Part shown: piece after piece, positions 38,501-45,719 of the stretch
How positions within the stretch are numbered: position 1 is the stretch's first letter
Layout of the letters: each line of letters begins with the position of its first letter
From: Chitinophaga pinensis
GTDB taxonomy: Bacteria; Bacteroidota; Bacteroidia; NS11-12g; UBA955
Direction: 5' to 3'
Assembly (NCBI GenBank): GCA_945871905.1
Contig: CAMBXL010000006.1
Span: forward strand, 62,001 to 126,000
Length of the DNA: 64,000 nucleotides
Notes under the pieces: model-generated
What the model saw: the letters and a program-made list of their open reading frames with translations, nothing else
What the model was told of the DNA's origin: nothing
Databases searched by the model: none
Translations under genes and position numbers: made by a program

Positions 38501-38796
38501 GAAAAGCTTGTTTGTCCATCAAAAATGGGTTTAAAGGTTGTTCCAGCATTTTCTGTTTTCCATATACCACCACAAGCAGCGGCGATATACCATTCCGAAT
38601 AATTATTGGGATTTACGGCTATGTCACTAATTCTACCTGAGGTTACTGCAGGTCCGATTTCGCGAAACGAAAAACCGCTAATGACAGATTGCATAGCGTT
38701 ATTATTGGCTTCAGCAGCAGGAGTAGTTGCTTTGTTTTTCTGAGCATAGGCAGAAAAGCTAAGAAGAAGGAGGAGCAATAAGGGGGTAAATTTCAT
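35542..38796 (-). CDS. Secreted BNR/sortilin-like beta-propeller protein
   Basis: About 1084 residues; the ATG at 38796 leads into a signal peptide (MKFTPLLLLLLLSFSAYAQ). There are many Asp-box repeats of the form SxDxGxTW: KSTDGGATWKN, KSADGGNTWQK, SVDGGKTWQAMG, KSNDRGNTWQV, SEDAGKTWTK, KSNDNGKTWQS, STNGGNNWNK. These mark two stacked propellers in the first ~760 residues. A C-terminal segment resembles an Ig/helix region (NRLVWDGRYQSN). The family is often labelled glycosyl hydrolase because of the BNR repeats, but I see no sialidase active site. Role unknown; exported. Confidence 0.88.
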   Translation of the reverse strand: MKFTPLLLLLLLSFSAYAQKNKATTPAAEANNNAMQSVISGFSFREIGPAVTSGRISDIAVNPNNYSEWYIAAACGGIWKTENAGTTFKPIFDGQTSFSIGCIAIDPNNTHTVWVGSGENNNQRSVAYGDGIYKSDDNGKSWKNMGLKNSEHIGMIAIHPKSSNTIFVAAYGPLWSAGGERGIYKSTDGGATWKNCLSVSENTGFNEVHFDPKNPEILYATAHQRRRHEWTYISGGPESALYKSADGGNTWQKLENGLPKGDVGRIALAISPVNSDYVYAMVEANEDQGGVYLSTNKGASFEKQSSFHTAGNYYMEIIPDPVNIHKLYAMDTWGMLSVDGGKTWQAMGEKNKHVDNHALWINPHNNKHKIMGCDGGLYQTWDDCKSWQYASNLPITQFYRVSVDNALPFYNIYGGTQDNNTLGGPSRTISASGIHNMDWFVTVGGDGFKSVIDPKDPNTVYSQWQYGGLVRYNRKTGEALDIKPQEKPGEPAYRYNWDAPLHLSYHHHQTLYFAAQKLFKSNDRGNTWQVISPDLSRGIDRNKLPVMGKVWSMDAVAKNQSTSIYGNITAFTESQLDSNLLYVGTDDGLIQVSEDAGKTWTKYSKFNGLPDQVLVQNIYASKHQKNVVFAVFNNHRNGDFKPYLLKSNDNGKTWQSIQSSLPERGSVQCMAEDHKNPNLLFAGTEFGIYCSTNGGNNWNKLGNNLPPIMVKEIAIQERENDLVLGTFGRGFWVLDDYSPLQKLAALENELKQQKITIFDIKDGLVFIPSTPLGHKGKSFQGESFYNAPNPAIGTVISYYLKDDYKTIKELRKEREKNNVNQYYPSKDSIRLEDMEAAPYVLVTITDAQGNFVKSMKQGAKKGYNRLVWDGRYQSNSPVSFHKPNPDNPYEGEDNGPLAIPGTYYVSFKLFYNNTFTELSSAKPFVIKSLFDNSLPKNSAFNEELAAVRHLIQGLNGYIGEVRNKINYVKELNRVRPDVLPSKINEIEKLMDQLQLELYGNSSLSRREFETLSGLVGSVEGIVWNLWATTEESTTTYKEKLAEVKGKLDLLYPKAVQLKTLVDSLDETLEKLKLPYTPGRFPLKN

Positions 38797-38974
38797 TTTT
38801 GACAACATTTTAAAAGGTCAAAAATAAGAGAAAAAAGAGAAGATTGGAAATGGGGGACTAAATTCATCATCAACGGAAATTTAAATCGCCTTTAATGAAG
38901 TCGTTTTTTTACTCAAAAAGTTTTAGGATTTTATGAAAGTTGTGGAATAGTTAACCTTGTTAGCGCATCGTTAT

Positions 38975-39529
38975 TTATTCAATCTTTTCGCCATTTTCGT
39001 CCCATTTTCCTATTAAAACATATTCTGTGTTTGTATAGTCTCCAACTTCCTTCACAAGTCCATTCTCGTGGTAGTAAATTGAACGACCAAAGTCTTTGCT
39101 TTTAACTCTACTCCACCGTCTTTCGATTGCTCCAGATTTATAGAATAAATTGTTAATTCCTTCAAATTCGCTGTCTGTTCGTTTTCCTTCAAATGCTGTC
39201 CTACCGTCATCATGAACTTCACGTGTTACCCTGTCGTATTCTCCGTTTATTTTGTACCCTTCAACTGAAAATCTTCCATTTTCTCTCCAACGGAGGCTTT
39301 TCCCGTTTTCTTTCCCGTTTTTAAACTCCCTTAGCAGTTGAATTTCGCCGTCTAAATAAAACGTTAATTGAATATAGTTGCTGTCAGTTTTGTTTCTTAG
39401 AATTTTAATGTCACTAACTTCTCCTAAGTCATTTGTAAGAATTTCAGTAGAGTACAAATTGTTATTTGTTTGCAAGTTGCATGAATTTAGCAAAATTAAA
39501 GTCAGTCCTATTAATGTTATTTGTCTCAT
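38975..39529 (-). CDS. Lipoprotein with MORN-like repeats
   Basis: 184 residues; lipobox LILLNSCNLQ (Cys17). Repeats of the antitoxin/MORN-2 type are visible: REFKNGKENGKSLRWRENG, FSVEGYKINGEYDR, TAFEGKRTDSEFEGI and SIYYHENGLVKEVGDY. Databases often label such repeats as antitoxin-like (YwqK family), but there is no partner toxin gene here and the protein is exported. Function unknown. Confidence 0.75.
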   Translation of the reverse strand: MRQITLIGLTLILLNSCNLQTNNNLYSTEILTNDLGEVSDIKILRNKTDSNYIQLTFYLDGEIQLLREFKNGKENGKSLRWRENGRFSVEGYKINGEYDRVTREVHDDGRTAFEGKRTDSEFEGINNLFYKSGAIERRWSRVKSKDFGRSIYYHENGLVKEVGDYTNTEYVLIGKWDENGEKIE

Positions 39530-40026
39530 ATTTCAGGTTTTTTACAATGTATACTAACTTCAGTTTCTCTAAAAACCTCCGTTTTGTTTTCAAAAATAGG
39601 AAAAACTACTTTATTCGCTGTTAATTAAGTGGTTTTATTTGGAGTGGTTAAAATTTAAGAGCAAACTTCAAGTGTAATTTAGGAGTCTTAAATGGTCTTA
39701 TAATGCCTTTTATAAGACGTTTTCTGAAGATAAGTTTCTTGCGGTGGCAACAAATCACCTAATCTTATAAGAAAATCTTAATCTAAAACAGTGGGTGGTC
39801 GCCACTACTCAACTCTATGCTTCAGACCAACCACAGGAAGAACTTGGAACTTAACTCTTCTTCCGAAAATTTGGAACTTAATTCTTCATTCCTCGTATAA
39901 ACGTAGAATGTAGAACGAAGAAGTCAGAATGAAATCCAAAAACCAATTCATCTTCCAAAAATTCGGAACTTAATTCTTCTTCCGAAAATTCGGAACTTAA
40001 TTCTTAATTTTAACCAGCAGCGGTTT
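39530..40026. repeat. Intergenic region with imperfect ~24 bp repeats
   Basis: About 500 bp without a gene. From about 39847 to 40007 there are several imperfect copies of TTCTTCCGAAAATTCGGAAC: copies near 39858, 39950, 39978 and partial copies around them. The unit contains the palindrome TTCCGAAAATTCGGAA. Further left, TCTTATAA/TTATAAGA pairs near 39689-39780 may form hairpins. Confidence 0.65.
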
Positions 40027-40353
40027 CTACAACAGTATGATTAATAAAATCAAAATAATAATTACGGCACCTGCAGAAATATAGACGCCTCCACCTTAGC
40101 TAATTCTTTGAATCTTTTTCTCAATTGATTTTACCTCTTTTCTTAAAACCCTTTTGTCTGCACGACTTAAATCGGATTTATCTAAATCGTTAATTTCGTA
40201 TAAACGGTTGTACAAACTAGTAGAATCATCGGTTCTTGAAGCCGAATTAGATGAAGTTTCTTTGGGATTAACAAGTTTTGTGGCACTTACTGGAATTGGT
40301 GTAGTAGCAATAAATATGATAGCTATTAATGAGAGTAATTTTATTTTTTTCAT
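40027..40353 (-). pseudogene. Small secreted protein interrupted by an in-frame stop before its conserved tail
   Basis: The open frame from 40353 to 40096 gives 85 residues: a signal peptide (MKKIKLLSLIAIIFIATTP) and a short helical region (RLYEINDLDKSDLSRADKRV) typical of a Bacteroidota small-protein family. After the TAA at 40096-40098 the same frame continues without a shift as GGGVYISAGAVIIILILLII and two more residues, to TAG at 40027-40029. Family members normally run through to exactly this GGGVYIS plus membrane tail. So a sense codon has become TAA and the membrane anchor is lost, unless the stop is read through or is a sequencing error. Confidence 0.75.
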
Positions 40354-40439
40354 TTGATGGATAATTAGGTTTCAAAATTGAACCTAAAAACCCATGTAAC
40401 TATTGTTAAATAAATAGTATTAATTACATAATTATTTAA

Positions 40440-41879
40440 TCAGAAAAACAAACTAGCTACTGCTATAGCCGCTAATACACAAATAAGGTCAACCAATAGC
40501 ATTATTCCTAATGTGTAGCGTGTGTTTTTGATTTTAATAGCTCCAAAATACACTGCTATAACGTAAAAAGTAGTTTCGGCACTGCACTGAAAAATACAAC
40601 TTAAACGACCTGTAAATGAATCGGCTCCAAAGCTTTTCATGGCATCTATCATAAAGCCTCTTGATCCACCAGAACTAAAGGGTCTCAACAAAGCAACTGG
40701 TAACGAATCTGTGATGTGTTTGCCAACCCCAAAATACATAAATAAATGTGAAATACCATTTGAAATAATTTCGAATAATCCGCTGTTTCTGAAAATTGAA
40801 ATAGCCGCTAACATTCCCAATACATAAGGGAAAATAGTGACACCCGTTTGTACACCACTGTTTGCGCCGGTCACAAACGAATTAAAGACACTTGTGTTTT
40901 TTAGGGTAAACAATTTCTCTTTGCTAAAGGCATATAACAATGTAATCAATATGATTAATAAGAGAATAATCGTTGACAAATTTCCTGTAAAATGATTTTT
41001 TGCAATCAAGCCCATCTGATTGATGTAGAGCAACAAACCAATGATTCCACCTATTACCCCGAAAATACTTAACAACAATATACGGCTTTGGAAGTTAATT
41101 TTTTGTTTGATTCCAACAATAATCAAGGCAGCTAAAGTGCCAATAAATGAAGTGATGATACATGGTAACATCACATCCGCAGGATTAGCAGCATTTTGGG
41201 CCGCTCTATAGCCAATAATAGAGGTTGGAATAAGTGTTAGTCCGGCGGCATGCAAACACATGAACATAATTTGCGCATCACTTGCCTTGTCCTTGTCAGG
41301 ATTTATTTCCTGCAAACTCTGCATGGCTTTGAGACCAAAAGGAGTAGCAGCGGAGTCGAGACCTAAAAAATTGGCAGCAAAATTGAGTGTCATGTATGAT
41401 ATAGACTCATGGTTTTGAGGCAAACTAGGGAAAATTTTGACAAACAATGGACTGCTGAATTTGGCCAATTTTTCTGTAGCACCCGAATCAATCAACAACT
41501 GTAAAATACCACAAAAAAAGGCGAGATAAGCCATTAATGGCAAAATAATATCGAAAATACTGCTTTTGCAGGTCGGTAGCAATCCATCTGATTTTTGAGT
41601 CCCGTAATACACCTTAACCGTTTTTAAATTGGCTTCGTAAATGGTGTCAATTTGTGTTTTTAGATTTTTGGAAATAAAGATTTTGTCTTCATTTTTTTGG
41701 AGACTGTCCCAAATGAATCTTGAAATTTCTGAGGGATATTTTTCAGCAATTAAAATTTTGTCGTCTTTTTTTCCATTAATCATGTGGTCGAGCGAATAGT
41801 GCTTGTCCATTATCAAATCAAGGAAAATAAATAGAATAGAAAAAATAAAAATTGCCAACCAAAATCTGCTCAATGCCAT
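40440..41879 (-). CDS. Fused spore maturation protein A/B-like membrane protein (nucleoside recognition domain)
   Basis: 479 residues with about ten membrane segments. The first half (LAFFCGILQLLIDSGATEKL, LNFAANFLGLDSAATPFGLK) resembles SpmA and the second (GANSGVQTGVTIFPYVLGML, PFSSGGSRGFMIDAMKSFG, SCIFQCSAETTFYVIAVYFG) resembles SpmB, so the two are fused. Both halves carry the 'Gate' nucleoside-recognition domain. Despite the name the organism is not expected to sporulate; the family is thought to be a transporter or envelope factor. A periplasmic loop of ~100 residues follows helix 1. Own promoter TACATTTG. Confidence 0.85.
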   Translation of the reverse strand: MALSRFWLAIFIFSILFIFLDLIMDKHYSLDHMINGKKDDKILIAEKYPSEISRFIWDSLQKNEDKIFISKNLKTQIDTIYEANLKTVKVYYGTQKSDGLLPTCKSSIFDIILPLMAYLAFFCGILQLLIDSGATEKLAKFSSPLFVKIFPSLPQNHESISYMTLNFAANFLGLDSAATPFGLKAMQSLQEINPDKDKASDAQIMFMCLHAAGLTLIPTSIIGYRAAQNAANPADVMLPCIITSFIGTLAALIIVGIKQKINFQSRILLLSIFGVIGGIIGLLLYINQMGLIAKNHFTGNLSTIILLLIILITLLYAFSKEKLFTLKNTSVFNSFVTGANSGVQTGVTIFPYVLGMLAAISIFRNSGLFEIISNGISHLFMYFGVGKHITDSLPVALLRPFSSGGSRGFMIDAMKSFGADSFTGRLSCIFQCSAETTFYVIAVYFGAIKIKNTRYTLGIMLLVDLICVLAAIAVASLFF

Positions 41880-41897
41880 AACATAAAATTATTAAAG

Positions 41898-41905
41898 CAA
41901 ATGTA
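41898..41905 (-). promoter_or_regulatory. Bacteroidota -7 box for the SpmAB-like gene
   Basis: TACATTTG on the minus strand, 18 nt before the start. It is back to back with the plus-strand promoter at 41954. Confidence 0.5.
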
Positions 41906-41953
41906 TTTAATTTCTCAATATTTAAAAGCTATTAATTTATTAGAGCAAAAGCT

Positions 41954-41961
41954 ATAAATTT
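41954..41961 (+). promoter_or_regulatory. Bacteroidota -7 box for the 41979 gene
   Basis: TAAATTTG, 17 nt before the ATG. Confidence 0.5.
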
Positions 41962-41978
41962 GACCAATTTTTACAACA

Positions 41979-42896
41979 ATGTGGGTCGCAATTTTAATCG
42001 TCGTATTAGCTCTAAAAGGCTATTTTATAATGAGGTTTTGGAACAAATTTTTTAAAGCCTTTAAAACCGATTATACCTTTGGAAACAAAGACACTATCAA
42101 CTTATTAAAACAACTAGATAAAAGTAATTTTTTGAGTGTGGAAGGTCAATTGGAAGCTTTAAAAACAGACCAACTGAATCATACTATTGATTGTATTGCT
42201 TTTGCTAGTTCCGAACATCAGTTGTTGAAATGGGTGACCCGTTCCGAAAAAAAAGCCGCTGCTTATTTGTGTTTGGGTGTGTATTATTTTTTTACAGCTT
42301 GGAACAAAAGGGGTACTAAGTCAGCACATGATTTGAGCCATAAACAAAAGGAACTTTTTATACTTAATTTAAACAAAGCATTTACTGCACTTCAGCAAGT
42401 GGATGGTCTTTTTTATACCGAAGCTCAAGCCAGATTAATAGCAGTTTATAACGGACTTAATGAACCCGAATTGGCAAAGGAAAGTTTTAAAAACGTGTTA
42501 AAAAAACACAAGGAAAACCTATACGCGTACCTCCATTACAGTGAAATAGTGTTGCCTAAATGGGGCGGTAGTTTTGAAGAAATGGCACAGTTTCGTCAGC
42601 AATGGCCGCAATTACTTTGGATTAAAAATACTTTAGAAATGAAAGAAGCTTACGACCTTTTTATGCAAGGTGAAGTGGATTATGAAGATGGTTTTTTGAA
42701 AGCTCACATTCATCAGATTATTGATAAAGTAGAACAAGATTTAAAACGTACTCCTCCCGAAGGTCCGAATTTATACCGCATTTATGCTTATCTTTATTTA
42801 TTAAGTATCGCTAGAAACAATAAATCATTGGAGAAAAAGTATAAGAAATTAATGAAAAATAATTTGACCATATTTCCATTTGGTATTGCGAGGTAA
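41979..42896 (+). CDS. Membrane-anchored helical-repeat protein, unknown function
   Basis: 305 residues. One N-terminal hydrophobic segment (MWVAILIVVLALKGYFIM) probably anchors it. The remainder is alpha-helical with TPR-like spacing (LNLNKAFTALQQVDGLFYTE, LIAVYNGLNEPELAKESFKN, LLSIARNNKSLEKKYKKLM). No catalytic motif. It is divergent from SpmAB and convergent with mnmA, with 15 bp between the ends. I do not recognise the family. Confidence 0.6.
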   Translation: MWVAILIVVLALKGYFIMRFWNKFFKAFKTDYTFGNKDTINLLKQLDKSNFLSVEGQLEALKTDQLNHTIDCIAFASSEHQLLKWVTRSEKKAAAYLCLGVYYFFTAWNKRGTKSAHDLSHKQKELFILNLNKAFTALQQVDGLFYTEAQARLIAVYNGLNEPELAKESFKNVLKKHKENLYAYLHYSEIVLPKWGGSFEEMAQFRQQWPQLLWIKNTLEMKEAYDLFMQGEVDYEDGFLKAHIHQIIDKVEQDLKRTPPEGPNLYRIYAYLYLLSIARNNKSLEKKYKKLMKNNLTIFPFGIAR

Positions 42897-42911
42897 TAAT
42901 AAAGAAGGTTA

Positions 42912-44096
42912 TTAAGCTATAACGCCACTGCCTATCAGTTCGTCGTTTAGATACCAAGCTGCAAACTGTCCAGGGGCAACGGCTTTAATAGGGGTATTAA
43001 ACACAAGATACCATCCATTTTCTTTGTAATGTAATGTCGCTTTTATTAACGGTTGACGGTATCTAATTCTGACCATCAATTCACAACTGCTGTTTAGTGC
43101 AGGTTTTAAATCTTCTCTAATCCAATGCACATCAGAATGGGGCATGAATATTCCGTTTCTGAGTAATCCAGGATGACTATCACCCATTCCAACATAAACA
43201 GTATTGGTTGTAACATCAGTTGCTATTACAAACAAACCTTCTGATTTGCCACCCACATTCAAACCTTTTCTTTGACCTATGGTAAAATAGTGCGCACCCG
43301 AATGTTCACCAATCGTTTTACCATCCGTAATTTGGTAATGATAAGCTTGGGTTATTTCATCCAAGTCGGGGTACTTGGTTTCAATATTTTCTGACGAGTT
43401 ATAAAGAGGAGATTGAGCGTCTATTTCTACGATATTTCCTTTTTTGGGAAGGAGTTGTTGTTGTAAAAAGACAGGTAATTTCACTTTGCCAATAAAACAA
43501 AGTCCCTGAGAATCCTTTTTATTGGCAGTGGTTAGATTTATTTGAGCCGCCAATTCTCTAACTTCTGGTTTGGTCAGTTCCCCTATAGGAAACAGTGCTT
43601 TGGCAAGTTGTTCTTGCGTTACCTGACACAGAAAATAACTTTGGTCTTTGTTCCCATCAACTCCGGCTAGTAATTGGTAAACAGGGCCATTATCGGTTTG
43701 TAGGGTTCCTTTTCTACAATAGTGACCAGTGGCAACATAATCGGCACCCAATTGCAAAGCAGCTTTCAAAAAAACATCAAATTTTATTTCACGGTTACAT
43801 AGTACATCAGGATTGGGGGTTCTACCAGCTTTGTACTCAGCAAACATGTAATCTACAATACGTTTTCTATATTCATCACTCAAATCAAGTGTTTGAAAGG
43901 GAATATCCAAGCTTTCGGCAACCAACATGGCATCGTTACTATCGTCTATCCAAGGGCATTCATCACTAATGGTAACGGAGGTATCGTGCCAGTTTTTCAT
44001 GAATACACCAATCACTTCATGCCCTTGTTTTTTCAACAAATAGGCTGCAACTGAAGAATCCACGCCACCACTTAAACCAACAACGACTTTTGCCAT
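42912..44096 (-). CDS. mnmA: tRNA-specific 2-thiouridylase MnmA
   Basis: 394 residues. Transfers sulfur to C2 of the wobble uridine of tRNA Lys, Glu and Gln. The PP-loop GLSGGVDSS is at 7-15. The two catalytic cysteines are Cys100 ([12 protein letters not shown]) and Cys200 (SQGLCFIGK). The C-terminal part has [15 protein letters not shown] and VRIRYRQP, the tRNA-binding and barrel region. It complements MnmG in the same window, which modifies C5 of the same base; the tRNA-Gln(TTG) in this window would be a substrate of both. Confidence 0.96.
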   Translation of the reverse strand: MAKVVVGLSGGVDSSVAAYLLKKQGHEVIGVFMKNWHDTSVTISDECPWIDDSNDAMLVAESLDIPFQTLDLSDEYRKRIVDYMFAEYKAGRTPNPDVLCNREIKFDVFLKAALQLGADYVATGHYCRKGTLQTDNGPVYQLLAGVDGNKDQSYFLCQVTQEQLAKALFPIGELTKPEVRELAAQINLTTANKKDSQGLCFIGKVKLPVFLQQQLLPKKGNIVEIDAQSPLYNSSENIETKYPDLDEITQAYHYQITDGKTIGEHSGAHYFTIGQRKGLNVGGKSEGLFVIATDVTTNTVYVGMGDSHPGLLRNGIFMPHSDVHWIREDLKPALNSSCELMVRIRYRQPLIKATLHYKENGWYLVFNTPIKAVAPGQFAAWYLNDELIGSGVIA

Positions 44097-44107
44097 TTAT
44101 ATGGGTA

Positions 44108-44115
44108 CAAAAATA
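44108..44115 (-). promoter_or_regulatory. Bacteroidota -7 box for mnmA
   Basis: TATTTTTG on the minus strand, 11 nt before the ATG. Confidence 0.5.
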
Positions 44116-44435
44116 GTTAAATAATTGTTTAGGTGTTTATGCGTTTAGATGTTTATTTGTTTAGGTGTTTGTCACTCTGAGGCTCTCGAAGAGTGTTTAA
44201 TAGGTTTAAATGGTTGAGGAGGTTTAAATGGTTTATTTGTTTATTTGTTTAGATGTTCTCATACAGTTTGTTAGTCCGCTTTTGGAGGATTTCATCTCAC
44301 TAAGCCCACAGTAGCTTTTCCCATGCTCGAAGAGCATCTCTGTGTCCCCTCTTCAACTCTCAATGATTCACTCTGTGGACTTAGTGTTTTCTCTGTGCTC
44401 TCTGTGTTTAATTTCCCCTCTCTTGTTAAACCTCA
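44116..44435. repeat. Repeat-containing intergenic region
   Basis: Contains a T/G-rich stretch of degenerate GTTTATTTGTTTAGGTGTTT units near 44130-44260. A further partial copy of the inverted CACAGAG-type array follows (44310-44410, with the palindrome ATGCTCGAAGAGCAT at 44323). No gene seen. Confidence 0.65.
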
Positions 44436-44465
44436 TAAAAAAAGCGCTCCGAGGAACGCTTTTAG
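44436..44465 (-). terminator. Rho-independent terminator after lipoprotein copy 2
   Basis: AAGCGTTCC..GGAGCGCTT stem with a T-run on the minus strand; it matches the terminator of copy 1. Confidence 0.8.
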
Positions 44466-44484
44466 ATGTATCGATTTTATAGTA

Positions 44485-44868
44485 TTACCATTCTGTTGAT
44501 TTAAACAACCTAGCAGGACCGTTTCCTATCCATTCGCACTCCATTTCTGTATCGGTATTCCAATTGAACTTCCATTTTACGAAATTACCATTTGCCATCA
44601 TTTTAATTTCCATAGTATCTGAATTGTTAACCCAACGCCATTGACCATCAACTCCATATAATCCTCCATTTTTGAAATCATGAACAATAAAACTTCCTTT
44701 GTTATACCAAATTTTATTATTGGTCAAAGTGGTTTTGTTAAGTGTTTTGGTGGGAGTGGTAGTGCTTGGAGGTGGGGTGTCATCGTCACCACAAGCTGAA
44801 AACCCAATCAATAAAGCTGGAACTATAGCCCAAGCTAGTGTTTTAAAATTTAATTTTTTAATGTTCAT
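44485..44868 (-). CDS. Small lipoprotein, copy 2 of a duplicated pair
   Basis: 127 residues. The signal peptide and lipobox (Cys26) and most of the Pro/Thr linker are the same as in the copy at 3316-3714. The acidic stretch after the Cys is GDDDTPPP. The C-terminal domain keeps the plan WRWVNNSDTMEIKM / FNWNTDTEMECEW but differs at many positions and lacks the last few residues of copy 1. Function unknown. Conserved Trp and Asn/Asp-Thr positions in both copies suggest the same fold and possibly different ligands. Confidence 0.75.
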   Translation of the reverse strand: MNIKKLNFKTLAWAIVPALLIGFSACGDDDTPPPSTTTPTKTLNKTTLTNNKIWYNKGSFIVHDFKNGGLYGVDGQWRWVNNSDTMEIKMMANGNFVKWKFNWNTDTEMECEWIGNGPARLFKSTEW

Positions 44869-44950
44869 AAATTGTTATTTGAAAAGTTGAATTATATGCG
44901 AATTAAATTAAACAATTTAAATTAAAATTTTTTTTGTAAATACCTGAATA

Positions 44951-45707
44951 GCATTGGAATAAAATAGTTAATTTTTCAATTAGTGGTTATTAGTTAATGG
45001 TTTTATTGTCACCCTGAGTGATTAAGCTGTGCTTAATTGTACCGAAGGGCGACAACAACGTATTCGTTCACCATTTGCCCTCCTTCGGTACAGCGGCTTT
45101 CAGCCACCACTCAGGATGATAAATGGGTATGGTTAATGGTTATATTGTCACCCTGATTTTCAGCTTTGAGCTGAAGTACCGAAGGGCGATAACAACGTAT
45201 TCGTTCACCATTTGCCCTCCTTCGGTACAGCGGCTTTCAGCCACCACTCAGGATGACAAATGGGTGTGGTTAATGGTTATTAGTTTCAAACCGTGCATCA
45301 ATATTGTTTAGGTATTTATTGTCGCCCTTCGAGAGCACTTCGACAACCTCAGTACAGGCTCTCATGGTGACAATAAATGTTAATACCATTTCTGTGTTCT
45401 CTCAGTTTCTCCTCATTGTTTCCTCCATTTCTAATCCCATGCTCGAAGAGCATCTTTGTGTTCTCTTTTTCCCCTCTTAATGATTCTCTCTGTGGACTCT
45501 GTGCCTTCTCTGCGTTCTCTGTGGTTAAACCTACCATGCTCGAAGAGCATCTCAGTGTTCTCTTCTCCTCCCTCTCTCTGCGCTCTCAGTGTTTTCTCTG
45601 TGTTCTCCGTGGTTAATTTCTCTCATGCTTGAATATCATCTCAGTGGTTAATTCCCACCTATGTCATCCTGATGCTCTCGAAGGGCCTTTTTCCTACTAA
45701 AAATCCT
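44951..45707. repeat. Repeat-rich intergenic region with a 139 bp tandem duplication and inverted CACAGAG array
   Basis: 45005-45280 holds two tandem copies of a ~139 bp unit starting ATTGTCACCCTGA. Each contains a hairpin with different stem sequence (ATTAAGC/GCTTAAT versus TTCAGCT/AGCTGAA) and a shared GCGGCTTTCAGCC element. 45385-45650 holds three units of the CACAGAG-type array in the orientation opposite to 2599-2875. ORFs in the array are repeat-derived and not considered genes. Confidence 0.8.
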
Positions 45708-45715
45708 TAACTTTG
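45708..45715 (+). promoter_or_regulatory. Bacteroidota -7 box for the flavin reductase gene, leaderless arrangement
   Basis: TAACTTTG, then CGAC, then ATG at 45720. Confidence 0.6.
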
Positions 45716-45719
45716 CGAC

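Larger units (their letters stand above)
44436..44950 (-). repeat. Right copy of the inverted lipoprotein transcription unit
   Basis: Reverse-complement counterpart of 3242-3765: leader, signal peptide, linker and terminator are almost identical, and the second half of the coding region is diverged. Confidence 0.85.

Noticed and set aside
38975..39529. MORN-like lipoprotein as an antitoxin of a two-gene module
   Set aside because: Databases label such repeats antitoxin-like, but no partner toxin gene is adjacent and the protein is exported.
45377..45616. ORFs on both strands (45377-45616 plus, 45349-45537 minus)
   Set aside because: They are formed entirely by the CACAGAG-type repeat units, have low-complexity Ser/Leu/Cys content and no start context.
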